Shown piece by piece: positions 1 through 11,643 of a stretch of 64,000 nt of DNA. The notes below the pieces were generated by a model. That model searched no databases and was not told the origin of the DNA. It saw only the letters and a list, made by a program, of their open reading frames with translations. The DNA comes from Heliocidaris tuberculata. Taxonomy: Eukaryota; Echinodermata; Echinoidea; Camarodonta; Echinometridae. The translations under genes were made by a program, and so were the position numbers. Each line of letters starts with the position of its first letter. Within the stretch, counting starts at the first letter, position 1. The stretch is from NCBI GenBank assembly GCA_025618425.1, contig CM046849.1:33220336-33284335 (forward strand). Direction: 5' to 3'.

Positions 1-56
1 TTCCGTTTCCAACTGCCTTCCTCATCCTTCCGTCTGATATTGTTGCAAAATGATAG

Positions 57-699
57 AATAATAATAATAATAATAATAATAACTACATTTATAGGGCGCT
101 TTATACGGGCGTTTCTAAGCGCACAAGTGGTCTGTCTAACTCAGTATACATGGTACATCCAATAGCTTAAAAGCAACAAAATGAAATAAAATATTACTAA
201 TACAATACAGTTAAATGAAACTAACTACTTGTGTGCGCCTCCGGTATACTATGACTGATTAAAAAGGGGTTTTAAATGATTCAATGGATGGGGCATTTTG
301 AATATGGGGTAGGAGTTTGTTCCAGAGGGTGGGGGCAATAGATGAAAAAGCACGGTCACCATATCGGGTTTTCGTACGTGGGCCGTGAATTAATTGCATA
401 GAGGAAGATGAACGGAGGGATCTGACAGAAGAGGAGGATCGTAGGGAGACCAGGTCTTGAAGATATTTGGGGGCAAGATTATGTGATATTTTGTATGTAA
501 GAAGTAGAATCTTAAAAGTAATACGATCATGGATCGGTAGCCAATGAAGTGAAGTGAATAGACTATCGTTACCACACGTGATCGTTTTGTATCGGGAACT
601 GACTTTTAATCGAATGCTATAGTGCAAGTAGAATCCCAGAAATCGTAGAAAGATATTAGTGTATACATCCAGGGAAGCACACTTCCCTGGTACATCCAA
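57..699 (-). pseudogene. 5'-truncated LINE (CR1/L2-like) reverse-transcriptase C-terminal fragment
   Basis: The minus-strand frame 699-259 holds the C-terminal block common to CR1/L2-type LINE ORF2 proteins: LHWLPIHDRITFKILLLTYK, then APKYLQDL, then YGDRAFSSIAPTLWNKLLP. In the family this lies after the polymerase palm. The catalytic YxDD region is absent, so the copy is a dead 5'-truncated remnant. Below 259 the sequence runs into a LINE-like 3' UTR ending near an ATA microsatellite at 59-81, which fits a microsatellite-type LINE tail. The N-terminal 30 residues of the frame do not fit the family well and may reflect a frameshift. A second fragment of the same class lies at 41580-42210. Confidence 0.75.
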
Positions 700-1060
700 G
701 TTTCATAATATCAGGTTTTTTTTTGTTGTTTTTGAAAGTTGAGATCACTTATTCGGTCATTATGCGTGATGTTATACACGAAAAACTCTTCAATTCGTGT
801 GTCGAAATAAATCATTCAAAATGTGTCCTTTTCCTCTGATCTTGTTTGTTCCAGTAGTAGAATAAGTGGGTAAATCGGACACTTTTGTCATAAACTTTCA
901 ATTAGTTTTCTCAACTCATTGACCCTTTCTGCTTCCACCCAAACCATCATTCTATGAAAAGTTATTTCCTTTTTAATCAAGTAAAGTTAACGATTCGCCA
1001 TACAGGGAGTCGGGATAATTGCATAATCATAAAAATAGGATCGAGTAAACAAGACATATT
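700..1060. other. Unannotated spacer
   Basis: I see no coding exon, RNA gene or clear repeat boundary. The sequence is A/T-rich and unique-looking at this scale. Confidence 0.4.
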
Positions 1061-1062
1061 AT

Positions 1063-1790
1063 TGTCCCGCCGAACGAAGTTCGCGAGGGGACTATGAAAC
1101 GGGCTCCGTACGTGTGTGCGTGTGTGTGTGTGTCCGTCCGTCCGTCCGTCCGTCCGTCCGTCCGTCCGTCTGTCCGTGTGTGCTCAAATGTTAGAAAATG
1201 CTACTTCTCCGTCATTTCTTGGCCGATTTTGATTCCGATTGTTTTATCTGATAGGGCTGGGTGGGGGCTACCAAACTTCTACACAGAATTTTGAAATTCA
1301 TTAATTATGCAAATTTATGCAAATTTATTCAAAATTGACGAAAAATGCTACTTCTCCTCTATTTCACATCGGATTTTGATTCCGATTGTTTTATCTGATA
1401 CGGCAGGGTGGGGGCTTCCAAACTTCTACACAGAATTTTGAAATTCATTAATTATGCAAATTTATGCAAATTTATTCAAAATTGACGAAAAATGCTACTT
1501 CTCCTCTATTTCACATCGGATTTTGATTCCGATTGTTTTATCTGATAGGGCTGGGTGGGGGCTTCCAAACTGATACACAGAATTTTGAAATTCATTAATT
1601 ATGCAAATTTATGCAAATTTATTCAAAATTGACGAAAAATGCTACTTCTCCTCTATTTCACATAGGATTTTGATTCCGATTGTTTTATCTGATAGGGCTG
1701 GGTGGGGGCTTCCAAACTTCTACACAGAATTTTGAAATTCATTATTCATGCAAATTTATGCAAATTTATTCAAAATGGCTGAAGGTTCAT
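1063..1790. repeat. GTCCCGCCGAACGAAGTTCG-headed repeat with TCCG run and four 147-bp tandem units
   Basis: A short palindromic head (CGAACGAAGTTCG) is followed by a GT run, a (TCCG)n run at about 1130-1172, and then a tandem array. The anchor GATTCCGATTGTTTTATC recurs at 1231, 1378, 1525 and 1672, giving a period of exactly 147 bp. Each unit contains a paired ATGCAAATTTATGCAAATTTA block. Units differ by only a few bases, so the array is fairly young. Short ORFs across it are repeat artefacts. The head resembles a dispersed invertebrate repeat, but I cannot name the family with certainty. Confidence 0.8.
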
Positions 1791-1984
1791 AATGTTTTCA
1801 TGTTTTATATTTCAGTTGTATACATGCATTGTTGGTATTCTCTTCTTTTGCATGCAGTAACATTATTATTTTATTCACTAAAGTTTTTCACTGAAGTTTT
1901 AAGGTTCAGGCTAGTTAATTTCCACAGATCTGCACTTCCGGCGGGGACATTTATTACGCATTGCGTAATTTACTCATTCACTTG

Positions 1985-2065
1985 TTATTATTGTTATTAT
2001 TATTGTTTTTATTATTAGTATAATAATAATAATAATAATAATAATCATTATTATTATTATTATAT
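1985..2065. repeat. (ATT)n/(AAT)n microsatellite
   Basis: Trinucleotide TTA/AAT runs switch strand in the middle, making a weak palindrome. Confidence 0.9.
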
Positions 2066-2249
2066 TATCGGCTAAATGATACATTGATTATTGTTTTACT
2101 TTAAAAAAAAGGTTTTTTTATGGGGTTCTTTCCTTGCTGTAACCAGTATACAGGGGAATTTAGTAAAATGACCCTGCTTTAACCAAGGCCTGAACCCGTC
2201 GAGACATTATAATGTCATGGGTCCGTGAGAAAAATGAGTTGAAAATCTG

Positions 2250-2387
2250 GGGGGCGTTTCATCAAAGGACTTGTCAGATATTTTATCCGACAAATTTGCT
2301 CTCAGCCAATCAGATGCAAGGATTTCAGTAGCTTATAACAGTTGTCGGATAAAATATCTGACAACTTCCTTTCATGAAACGCTCCCC
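2250..2387. mobile_element. MITE, GCGTTTCAT family, copy 1
   Basis: A 138-bp inverted-repeat element. The left end GGGCGTTTCATCAAAGGA pairs with TTTCATGAAACGCTCCCC at the right, and the arms continue through TTGTCAGATATTTTATCCGACAA. The loop contains GCCAATCAGATGCAAGGATT. A second copy with the same arms and loop is at 10503-10645. It has no coding capacity and the superfamily is not determined. Confidence 0.85.
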
Positions 2388-3420
2388 TGACAGACGTAAA
2401 GGTTGAAAAACAACTTTACAATAAGATGAAAATGTAAATGATGAACCTTTTAAGGGGAAATCAGTGTCCTGTCCTCCATTCCGAAGAGAAACATAAATTT
2501 GTCTAATTTTTGTAATAGTAAATTCCTCTTCCACCCAAACAATAGTTTGCGAAGTGTCAGTCCCATCGTGCTCCATAGCTCCACATGAACGGTTTTCGTG
2601 GGAATTTACGTCTTTTACAGATCTTTTATTTTACGCACGACGTTTGGTTGAACCAGAGGTTGAACTACAGGGCTTAAGTTAGTGGAAGTATTTTGATGAC
2701 TACTATAGACCTACTTTTTTTTGGGGGGGGGGGGGCGGATGGCACTTGCCCTGCAGGCAAAACCGAATGAATCGTCTTATTCTCAAGTACTCATTTAAAT
2801 AAAAAATAAAATGTGCCCCCGAATATTATTATGCCCTCAGTGACCTCAAAAGAAGCAACCTTTTGTCTGTCAGAGATTTATCCGGACTATTGCCCCCACC
2901 CTGGCTGGAGAATCCTGGATCCGCCACTGATTAGAATCTGTGCTTGCAGTTGCACCCCATCAAATGCATGTTTCTCATCTGTAGTTTCCACGAGGCAAGA
3001 GATTCCCTCTCTTAAATCTATAACCAGTCCCGCCTGTATTTACCCTGAGAAATCCTGATTTACCCCAAACCACTGCATAGTTTGCAATTTGCTCGTTTGT
3101 GGCTATGTGCAACCTGAGAACTTTTGTTGAATACACTCATTTGTAAAGCCTACTCAAAATAAGTCCTACATGTATAGGTTCCAATTTCCTCCCCTGCCAG
3201 AAGCAAAAAAAAAAAAAAAAAAAAAGTACTGAAACACTGGAGAAGTTTTCAAGAATACCCGAATCATTTTCATTGTACTTGCTAAAATCAGATATCATAA
3301 CTATATAGGGTGAATGATGATATCAAGTATACATTCATACGCATTTTTTCGCATATTCTTCTTGAAAATATAATCGGAAAACAAACCATTTCAAAGGTGA
3401 TGTTTGACTGTAGAAAACAT

Positions 3421-3520
3421 AAGCCCTACGTTATCACGCTTCTAGATGTAGGACTTTGTAATATATTTTGTAAAGCCCTACGTTATCACGCTTCTAGATG
3501 TAGGACTTTGTAATATATTT
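3421..3520. repeat. Two-copy 52-bp tandem duplication
   Basis: The unit beginning AAGCCCTACGTTATCACGCT occurs at 3421 and again at 3473, almost identical. Each unit contains an imperfect stem (CCTAC...GTAGG). Confidence 0.9.
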
Positions 3521-4959
3521 TTTATTAATAGCAAATTAGAGGTTGAAAGTTGAAATTTCATGATCATGGTGATCATGGTGATGAGAATATCGCTATACAA
3601 TTAGGGCTTACCTCTTTCAGTGACCCTCCCCCCCCAAAAAAAAAAAAACAACAAAACAACAAGAAACAAACAACAAAACTACCAAGAGCATCTTATATTG
3701 TTAGTGAAAGGACATGTTCATCTGCATAAGCCGCAGCTACCTCAGACCATGGACCCTGCTCTAGGTTAACATGCAAGGGGGAAGATATGAAAAAAAAGGG
3801 GGTGGGGTAGGGATATATAGTTCTAATATAATCCAGGGCGCATCATTAATGGATCCACTTGGCGCATGCACTGATTCGCGTGTTTCATCAGACCAAAGCC
3901 GATACTAGAAACAGGGATGTGGGGTGCATCTATGGTTTACTCATGATCGTGGGAAACTTCCTTGATGTTATATTTAATAAAGATTAATAATTCTCATTCA
4001 TGTCATTCCGTGATAAATGAGAGAAAAAGTGGTATTTATCTTCTTTATATGGACGAGGTCATTATAAATAAGAGATGTGGAAAACATAAATGAATTTAAT
4101 TAAACACCTGCAGATCCGCGTCTGTGGTTAAGACAAGAGCGAAAGGATTATTTATGTTTTTTCATATCCGCTACTTTGTGTACGTGCAGTGTATACATCA
4201 CGCAATATGATGGTTGGAGATTACAGATCGAGTGTATATATATGCACTAATGTTGACTCATAAAATTAAAAAAGCGCGTCAAAATCAGCAGAGGGCCCCC
4301 AATGTTTATTCCGCCGTTGCCTGTGAATAGTGACTTATGCAGGAAATCAGATCAGTTATCTCATCATTACACTCAGATTTGTACCAAACTACGCAAGACT
4401 TGCGTTAATTGCATTACGTCATACAATTAACGTCGGAAACTCACCTAAATGTCCCTGCTTCACTCACTCCACGATCCACTATACACCTGTTTCATTAAAA
4501 CAAAATATTGACGCTAATCAGATCCTTGCACTAATTATGATTAAATCCTACTGCCGTATCTTAATGAACCGATATTACAAAGAGGTTATATTTGAAATAA
4601 GATTGATACCTTTCAGTCATTGCAGGGCCCTTGGGAATACTTTATCCCTGGGTTAACAAGACCTATTGTTATTATTATTTCTCTTTCTTTCTCTAGATAC
4701 ATTAATTGGTATGATGGACATCTTCCTCCTTCCCCTAATACTACATGTGAGATTTCAATGGCACCTGTACTACCCAATGACACCCCCTAATCATGCTAAT
4801 GTCGTCATCTCAACCAGGGTATATTATGTGCACCAGCTCCATTCTAAGGAGAAAATCTATTAGCATGATATTAACCATATAGATTACCATGGACTTTTTT
4901 CATCCAAGCATACACATTAATTTTTTGAACGGCATGAAAATGTGTATTTTACCCAAATT

Positions 4960-5045
4960 TTTGTCCTCCTCGGCCCAGGATTGCTAAATGGGTACCTGTC
5001 AATGCTCGGGTAATAATAATTGCAGGGCCTTCAGGAAGAGCTGCA
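4960..5045 (+). repeat. SINE 3' tail fragment
   Basis: The block GGATTGCTAAATGGGTACC, then CAATGCTCGGGTAATAATAA, then GGGCCTTCAGGAAGAGCTG resembles the 3' body of the tRNA-derived SINE at 37415-37625 (CAATGCTAGGGTGATAGTAA, then CTCAGGAAGAGGTGTG). No tRNA-like head is seen next to it, so the copy is truncated. Confidence 0.5.
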
Positions 5046-7086
5046 GTATTAATAACGATGATTCAGCCACGTGTAAATACCGCGATATTAATATTTTTAA
5101 TGTATAATTCACCGAAGGACACGTGCATGAAAATCGAACTCTGACCCTTTTATTGAGAGTCCTGCGCAGAAACCTTGCAGACCATGACATCTCGACATAT
5201 TGTTATTAAACTCCCCACTGCGCCCGTTAAGCAAGGGAATTACACGTCATTGTGAATGGCTATCAGTACAAGCGATTGCTTATTGCATTCTATTAGACCA
5301 GTGGGCTGGAAACGAATTTCATAAAGAGAAAATTTGTTCATCGTAGTTTGTATTTTTATTATTTCCAACCGAGCACCTACATTGACGTCGCTAGAGTATG
5401 GATATTATTCATATTAACCATGTACGATAGTCCCTGGAGGTAGTCACGTGATCGACGAGGTGATTGAGAGAAGACACCTCAGTCAAGTGCCTATGAACCC
5501 CTGCACTTTTCTTGTTAATCAGGCGACCCATTGATGACAAAATCCACGAATTTCCCGCCAAAATTCATTAACTAAATATGAGATCGGGGGAAAAATGCTC
5601 ATTTTTCACCACCGTCGATTGTTTCGGGTTCCAACTCAGCCCACATGACTGCTGAACAAAGATGATGATCGCTTGACGTACTGCTAGGCATGGATGATAA
5701 TCAAACATGGATACGCTACAGCGCTTCACGCGGTTATCCATTTTTTTTTCTAATATCAATTGAACAATTTTTAAAAATGATGTTTGATTTTAATTTTACC
5801 CTTTTCTCAAAAACTAATAGCAAAAAGCAAAAAAATATGACACCTTTGTTCTATATACGTTTATTGAAAAGATCCATATAATGGGAACCCTTGAAACCAA
5901 TGGCAGGGATGTAAAAAAATGATATTGTCATGATAATATTTCTTGAGGCCAGACTTGAAAGCAATCACCATACAAGCTGTAACATGATACAGAAGTAGGG
6001 GTCGTCTTCATCTTAAATATTAGATTATAAACCAAAACCCCCTATCATTACAGAATAAATGAAAGTATCAAGTGTCATAGTTTACATGAATACAATTTTC
6101 TATTCCAGACTGGTAGGTCAGGTTTAGCAAATGTTCTACTCGTCTTACAAGCTGGGTAGTTTATAGAATAGATATAAAGATAATAAGTGTATAGAATACT
6201 TATAAGAACAAAGAGGAGATAGCAGAGTCAAATTACATAATAATAGAAAGGAATCTTCAACAAACTTTTGAAACTAGAGCTTCTTACGATGAATACTTGA
6301 CACCTAATAAGATATCTTGAAGATGAGTACTCAAGGTGAAAGTGTGCTGGTAGTTTTGGTATAATATTCCTCTTACACCTTCATCTTCTTTTCCTTATCT
6401 TGCTGGCAGAATCATGGAAGTAACAGATCATCTCTTATCGGAAAATATTTCCGAAGAGTGTCCTATCGCGCAGGGGCGGAGCCAGGATTTTGTTATATCA
6501 GAAAGGGTGGGGGGGCTGAATTTTGAAAAAAAAAACTTCTTACAAGCCAAAAAAAAAAAAAAAAAAAAAAAAATCCCGATACTTTTTTAGTCGAAAATTT
6601 GAAAAATGGAAGCACTTTTTTGAGGGGATGGGGGTCGTATACTTAAGGAATGCGGCTTTAGTTTCGGGGGGGGGGGGGGTTGTGCCCGGCCCCCATAATT
6701 ATCCACTTCTGCTATTGCGTGCTCATGGACCGTTATATTTTACCAGTTCATGATTAAATACGAAGTACTATACCACCATCAACATGATCAAGATCTCTTG
6801 ATATCATTTCTCAAGGACTGCTTCACATTGAGGAGAGTAAAACCAAGGACTACTATCAAATAATCCTGCCTTAGTGCCTAATATGCGACCATGGAAATAG
6901 AAAACAGTAATGGACTAATAGTTGTAACCAAAACATTACAATAACCATTTATATTGAGTAACAATGTATGTATGCTGCTTCTCTTTCTTCTATTCTTTGT
7001 GATCCTGGAAGTTGTATACGTCAGTTTACTTTCTGTAAAAACGAAAAAAAAAAGGAGAAATCACTACAATGACCTAAAAGAGAATA

Positions 7087-7088
<2 letters not shown>

Positions 7089-7165
<77 letters not shown>

Positions 7166-7166
7166 T
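7089..7166. repeat. (TA)n microsatellite
   Basis: About 78 bp of alternating TA with one short interruption. It produces a spurious Ile/Tyr-repeat ORF. Confidence 0.95.
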
Positions 7167-7544
7167 TAGAGCAGCATCGTCTTTGTTTAAACTACATTTG
7201 GTGGGGGGGGGGGGTCCTTCCCCTCCACGGGAACTGGACACTCGTAAACTTCGATCCGTTGGAGCATGATATATATTGTATAATTGGATGATGCTATAAT
7301 AGGCTCTAACAAGGGAAGTTGTCTGAGGGCCATTCAGGGGATATTATGTAATCAGACTAACTGTTATAGGTATTTAATGCTATACGGGATAGCTGTCATT
7401 ATTGTGGATTAATGGGATTAAGAAAGATCTCTTATGATGATGATGATGAATAGTAATGGATATTTTTAAACCCCACCACGCAAGGTGCTCAAGGCGCTCC
7501 ATTATTACCCCGGCTCTAGCAGCTATTATATATATACCGATTCG

Positions 7545-7700
7545 GTGCTCACAGCATTGAAGTAGTACTCATTTAACACCTGGGTGAAGGGTAGCAAATG
7601 TAGATTAATGTCTTGTCAAGGGACACGAGAGCCGCACCGGGGTCCGAACACACGACTTTCGCATTTCCAGTCAAGTGTTCAAACCACTCGACTACGACAA
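7545..7700 (-). mobile_element. tRNA-derived SINE, minus-strand copy
   Basis: Read on the minus strand it has a box A-like stretch (TAGTCGAGTGGTTTGAACAC), a box B-like stretch (GTGTTCGGACCCC), then a body containing CTTGACAAGACATTAATCTA and ending CACCCAGGTGTTAAATGAGT. The copy at 58852-58982 has the same order and wording. The tRNA-like head will not fold into an intact tRNA, so this is a SINE and not a tRNA gene. Confidence 0.75.
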
Positions 7701-8444
7701 TGAAGCTGAATTATGAAAGTCATTTTTAAGTCATATGAATTATGCATACACTATCGGAGTGGAGACTGGTCACTTTAATTAAATGTTGATTCAACATTCA
7801 AAGATATAGCCGTAGCTGATCACATTATTTGAATTGAATCTGTTCAATTGACTAATTTCTGTATGGAGATTTTACCTTTACCATAGTGACTACTGTACGT
7901 GATCATTATATGCGAACAAATTTCACGATTTTCGTCAGTACCCTTAGCAAAGTAAAATGTGTATTTAATCTTTGATACGTACATAAATTATAACTGATCA
8001 CAATTTTCATACCAGGTACCAAAGTAAAGGTGTAAAAATTCTTAGCCATCGAGAAATCGCTTATTTCTTTCGCAACCGAAATATGTTTAGCCTGTTACCT
8101 ATTACATCCTCTGTTTTTCCATTGTTCGTGCCTTCTGTAATTAATTGGTTAGTCGTTCTTCACGCTTCAGCTGTCCTCAGTAGCAGCTGCAAATGAAATA
8201 ACATTGCCACGAATTCATATTGAGGTCACCGTATATATGCTTTGTACTTTAGCATCGCATGGTGATTATTTCTAAAGGAAAATATGAAATGATTTGGGGT
8301 TTTTTATCTCACATGGGGGCATATTGTTATCGTTAAACCACCTGTGTATGTGAGAATAATTCATTTTATCGATGTTTACATAAAACTTGAGAGCTGAAAA
8401 GCGGCGAGTGTAGAAAGAAGGCAATGCATGGAAGCATGGAGTTA
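7701..8444. other. Unannotated spacer
   Basis: A/T-rich sequence in which I see no gene or repeat boundary. Confidence 0.4.
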
Positions 8445-9010
8445 TGGTGGTGTCACACCTTGGCGTTTTAGCCAGCGTATGCCCGACGTATGAGGAATTT
8501 GGCGAATACGCTGGCGTACGTCGAATACGTTACGGGTAAGTTTTGCATACGTTAAGAGCACGCTAAAACACGCTGGTATACGTCGTCATACGGCGAGGTC
8601 GTCGAAAAATTTTGTGCAAGCACAAAATTTTTCGACGTATGCCAGCGTATGGCTCATACGTCCCGCATACGCGGGCCATAAGTTGTAGGTAAGTTACGCG
8701 ATCGTTGACACACGTTCACACACGTTACTCGTAAGTTACTCATAAGTCGAAATACGTCGAGATATAGTCTAGCGTACCCCAAAACTTACTTCTAACCTAT
8801 GAGTAACGTGCTTTGAACGTATGTGTAACTTAACTCCAACGTATATTGACGTATGAAGACGTATTTGACGTGCTCCGGACGATCACAAAACTTACTGAAC
8901 GTGTTTCTAACTTACAGCTACCGTATAATGGCGTATTGACAACGTTTAGAGGAATTGGTATATAAAAATGGGGTTCACAGGAGGAACCCATCAGAACTCA
9001 TGAAGACACG

Positions 9011-9073
9011 TCAACGCCCCCGCCCACGGCCAGGGGACTTCTTCGCAGCGTTCTTCGAAGTGTTCTTCGGCAT
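9011..9073 (-). CDS. Micro-ORF, 20-residue basic peptide beginning MPK (element A)
   Basis: An ATG in a favourable context (CACCGCCATGC) opens a 20-codon frame, MPKNTSKNAAKK followed by SPGRGRGR, then TGA. Seven of its twenty residues are Lys or Arg. It lies downstream of the minus-strand TATA box at 9143-9136. Harbinger-like element B at 42211-43220 has the same layout: TATA, leader, then a peptide beginning MPKKK. Whether it is translated is unknown. It could be the surviving start of a longer protein of an autonomous relative. The overlapping plus-strand frame 9000-9095 (31 codons, beginning MKTRQRPRPRP) is the alternative reading. Confidence 0.35.
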   Translation of the reverse strand: MPKNTSKNAAKKSPGRGRGR

Positions 9074-9135
9074 GGCGGTGGTGTTGATACCGTGATGGAT
9101 AGTGGGGTTATGATTTGAATAGTCGAGCGGCAGCC

Positions 9136-9143
9136 TTTTTATA
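9136..9143 (-). promoter_or_regulatory. TATA box inside element A
   Basis: TATAAAAA on the minus strand, flanked by GCC and GGC. A TTCAAA sequence about 27-30 nt downstream could be the start-site region, and the micro-ORF ATG lies about 70 nt downstream. An opposed plus-strand TATATAAAAA lies at 8959-8968. Confidence 0.45.
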
Positions 9144-9522
9144 GGCTACGACACGTGATCGTCAGCGATACGCTGCCGCGCGCTTTGCGTAAGTTAGGCT
9201 ATCGTTGGGCATAAGTTGTGTACGCCGGCAATACGCTAAGCATTCGTTGGAATACGTTACTTATAAGTTAACGAAGCGTTCTATATAAGTTACTAATACG
9301 TTATGTATACGTCCAACTCGTTATGAATACGCTAAGTATACGCCCAGAGTTGAAAAAAAATATCAAAGTTCAGCGTATGCCGACGTTTTAGAGAAATTTT
9401 GATACGTCGGGCATACGCTGGCTAAAACGCCAAGGTGTGACACCACCATTATGATGGAAGAGAGTAGCTTGCTTGTGGATACAGCTGGTTTTGAGGGTCA
9501 TATGTAAGAAACCCTATCTTTT

Positions 9523-9525
9523 CAT

Positions 9526-9557
<32 letters not shown>
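9523..9557. repeat. (GA)n microsatellite
   Basis: A GA dinucleotide run of roughly 30 bases with a few interruptions at its 3' side. Confidence 0.9.
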
Positions 9558-9569
<12 letters not shown>

Positions 9570-9879
9570 AAATGGTACAATAATTGTCGATAGTTGTATT
9601 AGTGATCCCAAGGGTTTCCTGCACAAAAGTATTTTTGTTGGATCATCTTGGGATTGAATATTTATGATATTTTGAATGCCCATGTGTACTTCTATCATCA
9701 ACCAAATTTTTTAGAACGTTTTGATATTTTCACAAAATTTTATTCAAATTATTGAATATTCCTAATCAGCAAACTTCCCCATAGTAATAGATTTAGATCT
9801 GATAACGTGATGAGCTAAGATTGGCTAATGCAATGGGTATCATTCTCAGAGTTTCAGCTTACCTTTGGCATTTTAAAGA

Positions 9880-10243
9880 TGAAATTGAGTTCTGGTCATG
9901 CGATTTCATTGGGAAAGAAATTCGGAAAGGTTTATTATGTAGTACATAAGAATTGATACCGTGAGGTTTTGGAATCACCAAAATGAGAAGAAATTGAGTA
10001 AACAATGCTGAAAGTCAAATCATGGCCAATACTGCACGCAGAAATGTGTATATGGGACTAAAATTTCATGATAGTTTGGTTAAAAACATTTCTGCTATTT
10101 AAAATATGGATTTGGAGATTTGGAAAAGCAATCCTTTTTAGGGACATTTCTTCTATGATATTCTTCCGAACTGACATAAAAAGATTTGAGAAAGCTCGCA
10201 AATTATTTTCACCTTTTACAAAAACTCAACTTTCTCTTTTAAA
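9880..10243 (+). mobile_element. GTTGAGTTCTGG-ended MITE, copy 1
   Basis: About 360 bp. It begins near ATTGAGTTCTGGTCATG and ends near AAAACTCAACTTTCTC, so the termini are short inverted repeats. The internal landmarks ACATAAGAATTGATACC, TGTATATGGGACTA and ACTGACATAAAAAGATTTGA recur in copies at 55125-55500 (reverse), 61422-61790 and 62508-62880. The 126-codon ORF crossing it is not conserved between copies and is not a gene. Confidence 0.75.
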
Positions 10244-10502
10244 GTCGGATACTCTTATTATGCCAGAATGTCATAAATCATGTAATTTGTTACGAAAAGG
10301 AAAGAGTGTGTTCTTTCGTTTCAATCTCAACTCTTATTATCATGATTGGATTGAATTGATGATGGTGACTTCCTATTCTCACACCTTATTAGGGAGTATA
10401 ATGGGAAATGATCTAGCTATCTATTCTACCACACACATACCTCTCTGACTTTGCTTTCATATAGTGATTACAATGCATCATCAAAACACAATGACCGACC
10501 TC

Positions 10503-10645
10503 CAGGGGAGCGTTTCATCAAGTGTTTTGTCAGTGATTTTTACCGACAAATTTGCTCTTATAGCCAATCAGATGCAAAGATTTCAGTAGCTTATAACAAT
10601 TGTCTGTAAAAATCACTGACAAAACATCTTGATGAAACGCTCTCG
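10503..10645. mobile_element. MITE, GCGTTTCAT family, copy 2
   Basis: The arms AGGGGAGCGTTTCATCAAG and CTTGATGAAACGCTCTCG bound a 143-bp palindromic element. The interior (GCCAATCAGATGCAAAGATT, AGTAGCTTATAACAATTGTC) matches the copy at 2250-2387. Confidence 0.85.
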
Positions 10646-11643
10646 TAAAGGTGTTAAATCCAAATGATTAACTTCTAATTAAATGGAACTGCTGATTATT
10701 TTCTTTGTTGAATGCATGAGATGAGAACAGTACAAAAATCATCTTATGTAAAGTTTGTCAAACTCAGTTTCACAATCACTATAGAAGGGTTTCACTTGGT
10801 TGGATATTATTGCTCAAGTTGCTTTGTCGGGCAAGCAAAGATCATTCTCTGTTACGAGTCCGTTCATAATCAGTTGATAAGCATGATCTCGCTGCATGCT
10901 GTGCGAAAAGTGGTAAAGCTTTCAAATCGTTTTATGTGCTTTATGAAACTAACCATTTGGAAATGTAATCATGCTTTTATTGTGGATGGAGATTACGGTT
11001 TGATTAATATTAGCGGAGACAGGTGCAGATAGACTTGTTTCATTTAGGCTAATGGATGTTCCATGTCATCCTACGTACGGAAACCTGGTTACGATCATTT
11101 TCCTCTTGGTTGAAACATGGATTTGGGATACTACCAGACTACCGATAAAGAGTGTGCAATTGACCTGCTCTCTGAAATAAAGACGGATTTGAGTGTTAAA
11201 GTTGTAGCAAGACCGCGAAGACTTCCTGAAATACAGAACGAAAGATTCTTGATCGGTTTAGATAAAATTTGCCACATACTCTCCTCCAGACAAGCGGCAT
11301 GGATATATTTCAGCACGTTTTTCTTGTATCCTCTCTCTCTTTATTTCTGTTTGAGTAAAGGTAAATAGCGAATATGAAAAGGGGCCTCTCTGCTCAGAAT
11401 TGTAATGAGTAATTGATTAGTATTACTGTGTGAGGATTATGATTAACCTTATTTAAATGAGTAATATCCCCAGATTAATTGTTGTAGGTGAATGGATTGG
11501 TTTCAGTATTGCTACAGGCAATACCTGTTATAATGAGATCATTCATAACATCATGTTCGTCAACTTCATATAGTGCAGATCATGTCCTTTCCTATCTTCT
11601 CTAGTTTTTCATTTCATTGTTTTACCAGGGAGGTGGAAGAGTC
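10646..11643. other. Spacer with two unrecognised ORFs
   Basis: Frames at 10712-11032 and 11117-11368 (both plus) are 106 and 83 codons long. Neither has a domain I recognise. The second ends at a good donor (AAAG then GTAAAT at about 11361), so it could be an exon, but no partner exon was found. Confidence 0.3.

Larger units (their letters stand above)
2390..7085. other. Gene-free interval with simple repeats and SINE tail
   Basis: No exon could be supported. The interval holds a poly-G run near 2719, a poly-A run near 3210, the tandem duplication at 3421-3520, a SINE-like tail at 4960-5045, poly-A at 6549-6571 next to a poly-G tract at 6667-6680, and otherwise A/T-rich unique sequence. ORFs of 60-110 codons here show no recognisable domain and have composition like the surrounding DNA. 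Confidence 0.5.
8445..9448. mobile_element. Non-autonomous PIF/Harbinger-like element A (1004 bp)
   Basis: About 50-bp terminal inverted repeats: TGGTGGTGTCACACCTTGGC at the left pairs exactly with its complement ending at 9448, and the pairing continues through GTTTTAGCCAGCGTATGCCC. The element is flanked by TTA on both sides (8442-8444 and 9449-9451), the 3-bp TWA target duplication typical of PIF/Harbinger. The interior is GC-richer than the flanks and crowded with TACGT/AAGTTA words in both orientations, which could be subterminal transposase sites. A perfect 18-bp hairpin with a 2-nt loop lies at 8600-8637. There is no transposase ORF. A minus-strand TATA box and micro-ORF lie inside and are listed separately. 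Confidence 0.85.

Noticed and set aside
6954..7169. ORF ending in Ile/Tyr repeats; similar ones at 31972-32450
   Set aside because: Generated by TA microsatellites.
10068..10448. 126-codon ORF
   Set aside because: It overlaps the MITE at 9880-10243; the frame is not open in the other three copies.
11117..11368. Possible exon MDLGYYQTTDKECAIDLLSE...
   Set aside because: It has a good donor at its end, but no domain, no partner exon and no acceptor-bounded neighbour, so I did not call a gene.
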